Assembly: GCA_903845055.1 (NCBI GenBank)
Contig: CAIMWF010000062.1
Location: forward strand, 62,001-126,000
Reading direction: 5' to 3'
Length of the DNA stretch: 64,000 nt
From: an uncultured Bacteroidales bacterium
GTDB lineage: Bacteria > Bacteroidota > Bacteroidia > Bacteroidales > FEN-979
Under the pieces are notes generated by a model. It did no database searches, was not told where the DNA came from, and was given only the letters and a program-made list of their open reading frames with translations. The translations under genes were made by a program, and so were the position numbers. This document shows, in pieces, positions 10,049 through 18,903 of the stretch (positions within the stretch are counted from its first letter, which is position 1; every line of letters begins with the position of its first letter).

Positions 10049-10642
10049 ATGAAACTCGCCATGCTTGCGGACCATTATTCCGAATCGCTTACCGAGGCCG
10101 GTTGTGATGAAGCCGGCCGGGGATGCCTGGCAGGACCCGTGGTTGCCGCGGCCGTCATCCTTGAACGCGATTTCAGGAATGAGACCCTGAACGACTCAAA
10201 ACAGCTTACCCGGAAACAACGCGACAACCTCCGCCTGGTCATCGAGGAGCAGGCCGTTGCATGGGCTGTTGCGTTCGTTGACGCGGCAACAATCGACCAG
10301 GTTAATATCCTGAATGCCTCCATCTTGGCCATGCATCTGGCCGTTGGTAAACTGAGCTGTTGTCCGCAGTTGCTCCTGATCGACGGAAACCGGTTTAAAC
10401 CCTACCCGGGCATCCTGCATCAATGCATTGTAAAAGGAGATGAAAAATTCCTTTCCATCGCCGCTGCCTCCGTACTTGCCAAAACCCACCGCGATGAGTT
10501 TATGCGCCGTATCCATGAGGAATATCCCCGGTATAACTGGAAATCCAATAAAGGATACCCTTCGCCCCGGCATCGCGAAACAATCATTGAACTGGGTGCG
10601 ACCCCCTATCACCGGTTGACCTTCAGGGTGAGGGGTTCATAA
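10049..10642 (+). CDS. rnhB: Ribonuclease HII
   Basis: AGCDEAGRGCLAGPVVAAAVIL, DSKQLTRKQRD, SIAAASVLAKTHRDEFM motifs. Confidence 0.97.
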   Translation: MKLAMLADHYSESLTEAGCDEAGRGCLAGPVVAAAVILERDFRNETLNDSKQLTRKQRDNLRLVIEEQAVAWAVAFVDAATIDQVNILNASILAMHLAVGKLSCCPQLLLIDGNRFKPYPGILHQCIVKGDEKFLSIAAASVLAKTHRDEFMRRIHEEYPRYNWKSNKGYPSPRHRETIIELGATPYHRLTFRVRGS

Positions 10643-10681
10643 CTTCCGCCCGGGGTAACGGGATCAATTGGCAATTTAGGT

Positions 10682-10689
10682 TACCTTTG
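10682..10689 (+). promoter_or_regulatory. Bacteroidota -7 box TACCTTTG
   Basis: TAnnTTTG match 28 nt before ATG at 10717. Confidence 0.5.
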
Positions 10690-10716
10690 CGCCGGTTTTT
10701 TCAAGGAAAACCATAC

Positions 10717-13470
10717 ATGAAAAACCTCAGAATTTATCTGCTTGCCTTTGCGGCGGTGGTTACCCTGGCAGGATTTTCCTGGTTAAGCTTCAGCCTCTAC
10801 CAGAAAATTCACCGGCCTGCCGAATCGCCATTCAATGCAATTCCGGGGAACACCGCCCTGATCATCCAGATCAATAAGGCAGGAAACCTGCTGGAAGAGA
10901 TGAACCGGTCGAATCTTTTGTGGAAGGCCCTCTCCCGCTTCCCCGGGATCAGCGTGGTCAGGAATGAGCTGCAGTTTGTCGACTCGGCCGGCCGAAAAAA
11001 CGAAAAGATCTGTAAAATCTTTCAGCAATACAATGTACTGGTTGCCATTACACTGAGCGGACGGACCAATTTCGGGGCATTGTACATCACCACCGTGTCA
11101 GGCTCCAGTCCAGAATCGGATATTTCCGATTACATCCAAGAAATCAGTTCGGGCCGGGCAATTATCTCCGAAACCCCATATTCCACCACCAGTCTGAAAA
11201 GAATCCTGTACAAGGGAAGCCGCGACTCATTTTATTTTGCCGTTATCAAGGGTGTCTTCATGGGTAGTTTTCACGCCGACCTTGTCAAGAGGGCCGTCGA
11301 CCGGCTATCGCTCAACACTCCCATGGCCGCATCGGCTGGCTTCAGGAAGGTGGAGGCCTCCGCAGGCAAAAAAGTGGATGCAAACATCTTTGTCAACTAC
11401 CGGTTTTTTTCACTGGTCCTCTCAAAGCTTACCCGTGACGAGAATCTGCCGGAATTGCTGAAACTCTCCAATTTTGCCGACTGGAGCGGGCTCGACCTGA
11501 TGATTAAAAAGGACGAGCTTCTTTTTAACGGTATTACGGTCGCTTCCGACAGCAGCCAGCAATTCCTGGCGCTTTTCAACGACCAGAAACCCCAGAAGAA
11601 GGAACTGACCTGCATCATCCCCGAAAAGGTCCGCTACTTTGCCACCTACGGTTGGAGCGACGCTTCCCGCTTCAGCCAGCGTTTCCAGAACCGTACGCCG
11701 CACGATGAGGGATTTGCAGCGGAACAGAACCTCGCAACCACCCTCATCGACCGGTTCCAGCTTAACATTGGCGAATATTTCCTTCCCTGGATCGGGCACG
11801 AAGGATGCCTCTTTACACTCGCGGAGCGCGAATCCTCGGCCGATGTGAACTATTCGGCTTTCAGCTCCCAGGACACACTGCTCACCCGATCGCTGCTGTT
11901 CGCCCTTGCCGATACCATCGGGATCAGGGCCGACTCCATCCTTTTCAGGGGACACAAGATCTACCGGATGGACCTTCCGGCCTTTATCCCAACCCTTTTT
12001 GGTGAACTTTTTTCCAAGGTTGATGTTAAATGTTTCACTTTCCTGAAAGGTTACGTGGTTTTCGCACGGCAGCCCAAAGACCTTGAACAGGTGATCAGCG
12101 CTGTATCTGAAAATACAACCATTGACAAAGATAAAACCTACAGGGATTTTGAAGTAAGCCTGTCGGAAACATCGAATGTATACTATTATTTCAGCACGCG
12201 AAACGCCCTGCCGTCCCTTAAAAGTGTAATGAGCCAGGAGCTGGCCGACCAGCTGAACCCGGTCATGGACAGCCTGCGCAAATTTGAATCGGTTGCTTTC
12301 CAGTTCAGCAATGCCGACGGAAAATTCTATTCGAACATCTTCTTGCGTTACAATCCGAACCTGGGGAAGGAAGGCCCCCTGGAATGGCAGGCAAAACTCG
12401 ACACCAGCATTTCAGGGCAACCCAGGATATTTCAAGGGGGCACAGGCAGCGACCCCATGGTGACGGTGACCGATTGCATCGGTAATCTCTATGTCATTGA
12501 TCCGCAGGGACATGTCCAATGGCGCGTTCATCTCATGGGGAACCTTCTGGGTGAGATCCATGGCATCAGGCTTCCCGGAAGCGACTCGCTCTACCTGCTC
12601 TTTAACACCGATACCCATTTATATCTTCTGCACGCAGACGGACGGTTTGCAGAAAAATTCCCGATGCGTTTTCCCATCCACGCAACCAATGGTCTATCCA
12701 TTACGGACTGGGAAAATAATCGGGATTACCATATTTTTGTCGCCTTCCAGGATAACCGTGTCTACAGCTTTTCCCTGGGCGGCACTTCCGATCCCGGCTG
12801 GAAACGCCCGGGACTGAAGGAAGAGATCACTGAACCCCTTGCAAGTTACGTGATCGGGAACAGGGAATACCTGGTTATTTCGGGTCACACAGGTACAACA
12901 GCCTTTGTCGGCCGCACAGGTGTTCCACGGCTTACCCCGGGCCCACGGTTTCTGCGGGCGTCAAATTCAGGAATTTATCCCAACAAAACCGGTAAACGGG
13001 GTGAATTCGTAACCACCGACCCCGACGGGAAGGTGATCTTCCTGCAACAAAACGGAAAGACAACCGAGGTCACCCTGAATCTTTTTTCAGCGGCTCACCG
13101 GTTTTACTATGAAGACATCACGGGCAACGCTCAGGATGAGTTCATTTTCATCGACCGGAACCGGGTCTATTACTACGGAAATAATTTTAAACCCGTATAC
13201 TCCTATATGTTCCGTCATGCCAACACCTGCCCGCCCTTCCTGCTGCACGGTGCCGACGGAAAAACCATGGTTGGTTTCGTCATGCCCGAAACAAACGAAC
13301 TATACCTGTTCGACCGCTACGGTTACCGTGAACTCGAATCGGGTATCCGCGGGAACACGCCTTTCGACATCGGGAATCTGGAACCGGGAAACAAGCAGCG
13401 GCTTGTGGTGGGTGCCGGGAAATATCTCAAATGCTTCCGGTTAGCGCAACCGGAGCCTGGTTCCAGGTAG
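10717..13470 (+). CDS. Large membrane-anchored protein (DUF3352-like N-terminal region, beta-propeller-like C-terminal region)
   Basis: N-terminal TM anchor then IPGNTALIIQINKAGNLLEE; C-terminal WRVHLMGNLLGE...DNRVYSFSLGG repeat-like blades. Start moved to MKNLRIYLL. Confidence 0.5.
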   Translation: MKNLRIYLLAFAAVVTLAGFSWLSFSLYQKIHRPAESPFNAIPGNTALIIQINKAGNLLEEMNRSNLLWKALSRFPGISVVRNELQFVDSAGRKNEKICKIFQQYNVLVAITLSGRTNFGALYITTVSGSSPESDISDYIQEISSGRAIISETPYSTTSLKRILYKGSRDSFYFAVIKGVFMGSFHADLVKRAVDRLSLNTPMAASAGFRKVEASAGKKVDANIFVNYRFFSLVLSKLTRDENLPELLKLSNFADWSGLDLMIKKDELLFNGITVASDSSQQFLALFNDQKPQKKELTCIIPEKVRYFATYGWSDASRFSQRFQNRTPHDEGFAAEQNLATTLIDRFQLNIGEYFLPWIGHEGCLFTLAERESSADVNYSAFSSQDTLLTRSLLFALADTIGIRADSILFRGHKIYRMDLPAFIPTLFGELFSKVDVKCFTFLKGYVVFARQPKDLEQVISAVSENTTIDKDKTYRDFEVSLSETSNVYYYFSTRNALPSLKSVMSQELADQLNPVMDSLRKFESVAFQFSNADGKFYSNIFLRYNPNLGKEGPLEWQAKLDTSISGQPRIFQGGTGSDPMVTVTDCIGNLYVIDPQGHVQWRVHLMGNLLGEIHGIRLPGSDSLYLLFNTDTHLYLLHADGRFAEKFPMRFPIHATNGLSITDWENNRDYHIFVAFQDNRVYSFSLGGTSDPGWKRPGLKEEITEPLASYVIGNREYLVISGHTGTTAFVGRTGVPRLTPGPRFLRASNSGIYPNKTGKRGEFVTTDPDGKVIFLQQNGKTTEVTLNLFSAAHRFYYEDITGNAQDEFIFIDRNRVYYYGNNFKPVYSYMFRHANTCPPFLLHGADGKTMVGFVMPETNELYLFDRYGYRELESGIRGNTPFDIGNLEPGNKQRLVVGAGKYLKCFRLAQPEPGSR

Positions 13471-14415
13471 GGGCTCCGCATTTTCCGAAAGCGGGTTTCT
13501 TTTGTACAGCATTTTTAATTTTATGCCATATCCCTGTGCAATCCGTGCGAGAGTCTCCCCGCTCTGCACCACATGGGTGGCATGGGCGGCTTTTCGGCGT
13601 TTTGCATGCAGGTATATGATCTGACCAGGATGCAGGTTGCTGTCGTTCAAATCGTTAAACTTCATCAACTTCCTGATCGAAATATTGAAAGCGCTGCTTA
13701 ACCTTGCCAAATTGTCTTCCTTTCCGGCCAGGACCAGGCGGAGACCGTTGTTAATATATACCTGGTGACCATCGGGGGCCATTTCTGCCAGACTGAAATG
13801 GCTGACCCACGGATTTGACGAAATTTCCCCGCCGTTCATGGCAAGTGAATCCGCGAACGCCTTGCCGAAGTCTCCGCTGTCGAACCTGAAAAGTTTGTAG
13901 GTTTCAATCGTTTTGATCAGCTGACCGGCATAAGCGGGATTGGTAGCATATCCGGCATTCTTCAGTCCCAGGGCCCATCCCGCGTAATCGGTTATCCTGA
14001 GATGGAACAAGGATTTGTAACGGTCCCGCTCCACCAGGAAGGATGAGTGATCGCGAAAACACTGCTCAGCCGAACTGTACTTTCTGAAACATTCGTTCGG
14101 ACGGTCATCATCCTTGTACATGGTCTCGCCCGTCCAGTCCTTATGGCACTTGATCCCGAAATGGTTGTTGGCCTGAACCGCCAGCGGACTCTGGCCCGCA
14201 TTTGACTCCAGGATCCCCTGTGCGAGGGTGATGCTTGCCGGGATTTTTGATACCGCCATTTCATGAACCGCAATCTCCCGGTACCTGACAATATATCGCA
14301 ACACCATGGTTTTATAGTCGGCCCGCTGGGCCACCACCGGGGGGGTCAACGATAACAGGAACAGCATCGTGATGCTGATTTTCAGGAAAGGAATAGCCGG
14401 GCAGAATGTCTTCAT
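13441..14415 (-). CDS. Glucosaminidase-domain protein with C-terminal LysM (peptidoglycan hydrolase)
   Basis: SITLAQGILESNAGQSPLAVQANNHFGIKCHKDWTGETMYKDDD and LysM-like VVQSGETLARIAQGYGIKLKMLYKRNPL; signal peptide. Confidence 0.9.
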   Translation of the reverse strand: MKTFCPAIPFLKISITMLFLLSLTPPVVAQRADYKTMVLRYIVRYREIAVHEMAVSKIPASITLAQGILESNAGQSPLAVQANNHFGIKCHKDWTGETMYKDDDRPNECFRKYSSAEQCFRDHSSFLVERDRYKSLFHLRITDYAGWALGLKNAGYATNPAYAGQLIKTIETYKLFRFDSGDFGKAFADSLAMNGGEISSNPWVSHFSLAEMAPDGHQVYINNGLRLVLAGKEDNLARLSSAFNISIRKLMKFNDLNDSNLHPGQIIYLHAKRRKAAHATHVVQSGETLARIAQGYGIKLKMLYKRNPLSENAEPLPGTRLRLR

Positions 14416-14566
14416 GAGCAGATTATATTGGCAGACAACGGGTTTTTACTTCTTTATTCAAACGGCAGGTCCATGAATTCCGGTATAACTCCCGGCAAAA
14501 ATACGGTTGATCTCCTACCGTCACCTTCGAGGTATGAAACGGGCCAGGCTTGAACCGGTTCAACCG

Positions 14567-15961
14567 TCAATGTGTCACAAGGTCGCGGAACCGCCGGCCC
14601 CGTTCCTCGAAATTCCGGAATTCGTCATAGCTTGCCGCCGCGGGCGACAACAGGCATGCATGGCCCGGCAAAGTTTCGCGGAATGCGATCTCCCTGAAAT
14701 CGTCAAACCGGTTTATATAAAAAAGTTTCTGATCAGGATTCCCGAACTTCTCCAGGAGCCCGCCGATGCGCCTGCCGGCTTCGCCTGCCAGGATGATGTT
14801 CCTGATGCCCGATTTTCCAAGGAACGACGCCAGGTCATCGTATTCAATCCCCCGGTCGAATCCCCCGGCGACAAGTGTATCCACCTTCGGGATCGCCCTG
14901 ACCGCCTCCATGCAGGCTTCGGGGATGGTGGCGATCGAGTCGTTGTAAAAATGTATCTTCCCGAATTCACCGACATATTCAAGACGGTGTTCGAGCCCTT
15001 TAAACGTCGCAACAGCGTCACTTACCGATTCAGGATCAATCCCATGGATCATGGCAACGCTGATGGCCGCCAGGATGTTTTTCAGGTTGTGTTCCCCGCG
15101 CAGGAAGCGGTCCTGGTGGATCTGCCAAACCGGGACAGTATCCCTGCCATTGGAAAAGCAGGCCCATCCGTCGCGAAGAAAAGAACCCGGACCCGTTTCC
15201 CCGGCAACCGAAAACGGGTAACATCTCCTGTGGCTGCAAAAGGGCTGCACATGACCCGAAACAAGCGCATCATCCATATTGTAAACAAGAAAATCCTCTT
15301 CCTGCTGGTACCGGGTGACATTCACTTTGGCCTGCTGGTATTGACCATAGCTTTCATAGGCATCGAGGTGTTCCTGGAAAAGGTTCAGCAACACCGAAAT
15401 GTGGGGCGCAACGGTAATGAATTCGAGTTGGTGCGACGACAGTTCAAACACAACAATTGTTTCGGGCCCGACCAGGTCGGCAATGTGAAAAACCGGGCTG
15501 CCAATGTTCCCGGCAAGGAGGGCGTCCTTTCCTGCTGTTTTCAGGATGTGGTGAATGAGGCTTGCGGTCGTGCTTTTGCCCTTGGTGCCGGTGACGCCGA
15601 TCACCCTGCCGGCAAAACACTCAAGAAAAATTTCGGTTTGCGAGGTGATCTGATCCCTTCTTATCCGGCCGCCCGGGTGGTTCTGATCCTGCAGCAGTTG
15701 CCAGACAGGGATCCCGGGAGACCGGAATATGGCATCGAAACCCTGCAGTTGTTCCAGGTAACCAGGCCCGGTGATCAGGGCAACCGCATCGTCATGAGCG
15801 ATCAGCGGGTTGTCGCGGATGGCTTCACTGGCATCGGCAATCGTAAGGCGTTTACCGGGAAACGCCTCGCGCAGCCGGGAATAACTTGCCTGACCTTCAC
15901 GGCCGAATCCAAGCAGAACAATCGATTTGCCCGTGAACCGTTTCCTGAGATATTCAATCAT
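14567..15961 (-). CDS. murD: UDP-N-acetylmuramoyl-L-alanine--glutamate ligase (MurD; possibly L-Glu-specific MurD2 type by context)
   Basis: VLLGFGREGQASYSRL, VIGVTGTKGKSTTASLIHHIL, FNDSIATIPEACMEAV motifs; 4-nt ATGA overlap with upstream gene. Confidence 0.88.
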   Translation of the reverse strand: MIEYLRKRFTGKSIVLLGFGREGQASYSRLREAFPGKRLTIADASEAIRDNPLIAHDDAVALITGPGYLEQLQGFDAIFRSPGIPVWQLLQDQNHPGGRIRRDQITSQTEIFLECFAGRVIGVTGTKGKSTTASLIHHILKTAGKDALLAGNIGSPVFHIADLVGPETIVVFELSSHQLEFITVAPHISVLLNLFQEHLDAYESYGQYQQAKVNVTRYQQEEDFLVYNMDDALVSGHVQPFCSHRRCYPFSVAGETGPGSFLRDGWACFSNGRDTVPVWQIHQDRFLRGEHNLKNILAAISVAMIHGIDPESVSDAVATFKGLEHRLEYVGEFGKIHFYNDSIATIPEACMEAVRAIPKVDTLVAGGFDRGIEYDDLASFLGKSGIRNIILAGEAGRRIGGLLEKFGNPDQKLFYINRFDDFREIAFRETLPGHACLLSPAAASYDEFRNFEERGRRFRDLVTH

Positions 15962-17361
15962 GACCGGTCATTTTTCAACACCCTGTTTTGAAGCGCATTC
16001 ACCAGTACCTGCTGGAATCCGGGCTGAAGGTGGTGTTCTGTTTCAACATGCAGCAAAGCCTTTTCAAATTCAACCCCCGCGTATTGCCGGTATGCATCCG
16101 TATGGATGTAATACCTTAGCAGGAAGGGCAGTCCGGACGCATCCCGCTGCCGGATGGCTTCACAGAGTGCCAGGTTGACCTCCCGGATGGTTCCCACGCA
16201 ATCGAACGGTTTCTCTTCGGCAATTCCGGTAACCTGGTCGAGGAACAACTGCAGGGACGGATCGTCGAGAAGGTCCTTCCCGAAGATAGCGGCAAGGTTT
16301 TTATCCGGAAGAAACGGCGAGAGCATGATCCAGGTAAAGAGGCATTTGGCACATTGTCCGCACCATGAATCGGTTTTGCTGCCGGCGTTGCAACTTTTAA
16401 AAACCGCGTGGTATCTGGGGAGATCCGAAAAAATGGAAGCTATCTGCAATTCGCTGAGCGGGCGCAGGAAGCTGAAATAATTGATCTCTTCGCTGATCCA
16501 CCGGTGCACATATGTCCGGAACCCTGACTCAAAACCAAGCGACTTCGAATACTGGTGGTTGATCGTGGTTCCACCGATGGTCGGTTCGCTGGCACTTGAT
16601 TCGTTTGACAAAGCAATATGGCGGTGTCCTGACAAAATGGCTGAGAGGACTGTTATAAATGCCAGGAGTGCCGAGAAGGGGGTGTGACCGTTCAGAAAGC
16701 CCTCATCGTTCAATTGAAGCAACAACGGATCGAGGGTCCGGCGGATTTCGATGAATTCCTCCCCGGAAAAACCCATTGCCGCGATTGTTTCAATGCTGGC
16801 CGCCCGCGGGTTCATGATCAGTGGGATACTTCCCGGCAGTTTTCCAAGCAGTTCAAGAGTCACGGCCGAATCCTTGCCCCCGCCAACGGGAATGATCACC
16901 CCGGCATCGGGATAAAATTTTTCTTTGGGGGCAACCGCATCAGAAGCAACCTCAACCTGCATAAAATTGTCTTTCGTTGCAGGGATGGAATTGAGGTAAA
17001 AAAACTCCCCCAGCCCGTTGAAATAGAGTTTTTTCCACCAGGTTACCTGGTCGGGATGCAGTGAAAATGGCCGGATGATCAGCTTTGGTGCGCAGGCCGC
17101 CTTCCAGTAACTGATCAGTTCGATCATGCCGATGTTGAAAACGATGTTATCGAGATGCCCGGCAATCGCCCCATCGGGAAGGAAAAAGGATTTCCTGGGG
17201 ATAAAAAGCGTGGGATGAAAATAAAACTGGCCGGCAAGGTTGAAGGTGAAACGGATATCAAGTCCTTCGGGGTTAAGGGCAATTTCCTGTTTTTCAAAGA
17301 CAAAATAAGGGAATTGCCGGCGTAACCGGTTATATTTATCCTCGCTGCTTGACCTGGCCAT
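15958..17361 (-). CDS. murL: MurL-like UDP-N-acetylmuramoyl-L-alanyl-L-glutamate epimerase (PP-loop-type protein)
   Basis: VIIPVGGGKDSAVTLELLGK, NHQYSKSLGFESGFRTYVHRW, FSFLRPLSELQIASIF, WCGQCAKCLFTWIMLSPFL motifs plus translational coupling to murD. Confidence 0.72.
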   Translation of the reverse strand: MARSSSEDKYNRLRRQFPYFVFEKQEIALNPEGLDIRFTFNLAGQFYFHPTLFIPRKSFFLPDGAIAGHLDNIVFNIGMIELISYWKAACAPKLIIRPFSLHPDQVTWWKKLYFNGLGEFFYLNSIPATKDNFMQVEVASDAVAPKEKFYPDAGVIIPVGGGKDSAVTLELLGKLPGSIPLIMNPRAASIETIAAMGFSGEEFIEIRRTLDPLLLQLNDEGFLNGHTPFSALLAFITVLSAILSGHRHIALSNESSASEPTIGGTTINHQYSKSLGFESGFRTYVHRWISEEINYFSFLRPLSELQIASIFSDLPRYHAVFKSCNAGSKTDSWCGQCAKCLFTWIMLSPFLPDKNLAAIFGKDLLDDPSLQLFLDQVTGIAEEKPFDCVGTIREVNLALCEAIRQRDASGLPFLLRYYIHTDAYRQYAGVEFEKALLHVETEHHLQPGFQQVLVNALQNRVLKNDRS

Positions 17362-17423
17362 GAATTGGTATTATATTTGTAGAGATGACCTCGTCGCAAA
17401 AGTACTAAAATTGTAAGAATAAT

Positions 17424-17984
17424 ATGGAAAATCAACGCATAAAGCCCAAACAGGGAAGCATCCTGATCTCTGAGCCGTCGCTGCGCGATTTCTATTTCAG
17501 GCAGTCGGTCATCCTGCTTGCCGAGCACAATGATGAAGGCACCTTCGGGGTGATCATCAACAAGCCCATCGAAGCCCGTCTGAAAGACATCATCAAAGGT
17601 TTCCCCGCTTACAACCTGCCGGTTTTCCTTGGCGGCCCGGTGAAAACCGACAGCATTTTTTACATCCATACGCATGCCGGGGTCGATCATTGCGTGCCGA
17701 TCATGCAGGGGCTTTACTGGGGAGGCGACCTTGAGATCATCAGGTCGATGATGAAACGCAAGGAGATCCTCCCGAACGACATCCGTTTTTTTGTCGGTTA
17801 TTCAGGCTGGTCGCCCAGGCAGCTTGACCGGGAAATCAGCGAGAAATCATGGGTCCTTTCACAAACCACCGCCGGCGAAGTGATCATGGAACATCCTGAA
17901 AACCTCTGGAGCAACTACCTGAAAAACATGGGGCAGGATTACGCCATCTGGGCAAATTATCCCGCCGATCCCGCCTTCAACTGA
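17424..17984 (+). CDS. YqgE/AlgH family protein (UPF0301)
   Basis: PKQGSILISEPSLRDFYFRQSVILLAEHNDEGTFGVIINKP and GYSGWSPRQLDREI motifs. Confidence 0.92.
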   Translation: MENQRIKPKQGSILISEPSLRDFYFRQSVILLAEHNDEGTFGVIINKPIEARLKDIIKGFPAYNLPVFLGGPVKTDSIFYIHTHAGVDHCVPIMQGLYWGGDLEIIRSMMKRKEILPNDIRFFVGYSGWSPRQLDREISEKSWVLSQTTAGEVIMEHPENLWSNYLKNMGQDYAIWANYPADPAFN

Positions 17985-18092
17985 TCCGCTTATTTTTCCA
18001 CCTGTTCCCCTCGCGGACGATACCATATCATAAAAAAAATCTAATTTTACCCGGGATTTCCCGTTTTGGGATTTGACAACACATTTGTGCCT

Positions 18093-18800
18093 ATGAAAAA
18101 AAACGACCTGCTTGTCCTGGGGGTGATTATCCTGCTATTCCTCCCGTTTTTCCTGTTCACACCGGTTTTCATGGTGTACAGGGATTTCAACGCGGGGCAC
18201 GGATATGTGATGAGTTTCGTCAAGTTTGCCATTCTGGCCACTTTCGGCGAATGCCTCGGGCTGAGGATCAGGACAGGCAATTATCTCAAGCCCGGGTTCG
18301 GCCTGATCCCGCGGGCACTGGTGTGGGGCTTCCTGGGAATCGTCATCAAAACAGGGTTTGTGATCTTCGGGGAGGGTGCGCCGGTCATGCTGAAGAGCTT
18401 CGGCGTGGTTTTTCCGACCGCAAATCCTGCCGATATCCTGCGCCTGCCGGGTTTCACCATGCTTAAACTGCTTTCGGCCTTCAGCGTGAGCGTTACCCTT
18501 AACCTTTTATTTGCACCCGTTTTCATGGCCTTCCACCGGATAACCGACATGCACATCCTGCATACATCAGGTACGATTAAAGGGTTTTTCACTCCCGTGA
18601 AGGTCGGCCAATATGTTCGTGACGCCGACTGGTCAACCTTCTGGAATTTTGTCCTGAAACGGACCATTCCCCTCTTCTGGATCCCAGCCCATACCCTGAA
18701 TTTCATGCTGCCGGAGGGCTACCGCATCCTGGTCGCAGCACTTTACAGCGTGGTACTTGGCATCCTCCTCTCCCTTGCAGCACTCAAGGAAAAAAAGTAA
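18093..18800 (+). CDS. Membrane protein with Mpv17/PMP22-like C-terminal region
   Basis: C-terminal WNFVLKRTIPLFWIPAHTLNFMLPEGYRILVAALYSVVLGILLS resembles the Mpv17 W-x-P-x-NF-x-P-x-R motif; start moved to MKKNDLLVL. Confidence 0.5.
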   Translation: MKKNDLLVLGVIILLFLPFFLFTPVFMVYRDFNAGHGYVMSFVKFAILATFGECLGLRIRTGNYLKPGFGLIPRALVWGFLGIVIKTGFVIFGEGAPVMLKSFGVVFPTANPADILRLPGFTMLKLLSAFSVSVTLNLLFAPVFMAFHRITDMHILHTSGTIKGFFTPVKVGQYVRDADWSTFWNFVLKRTIPLFWIPAHTLNFMLPEGYRILVAALYSVVLGILLSLAALKEKK

Positions 18801-18903
18801 CCCCTTCCCTCCACCTGCACAGGACGATACCATGAATTGATCTCCTGTTTGCATTTTTATTGATTTTTTTTATACTTTTATCATCCTGAAAGACAAATGA
18901 TCC

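Noticed and set aside
14507-15991. 494-aa plus-strand ORF
   Set aside because: Fully antisense to murD, which has clear motifs; GC-rich shadow frame with Gly/Arg/Asp-rich composition and no recognisable domain.
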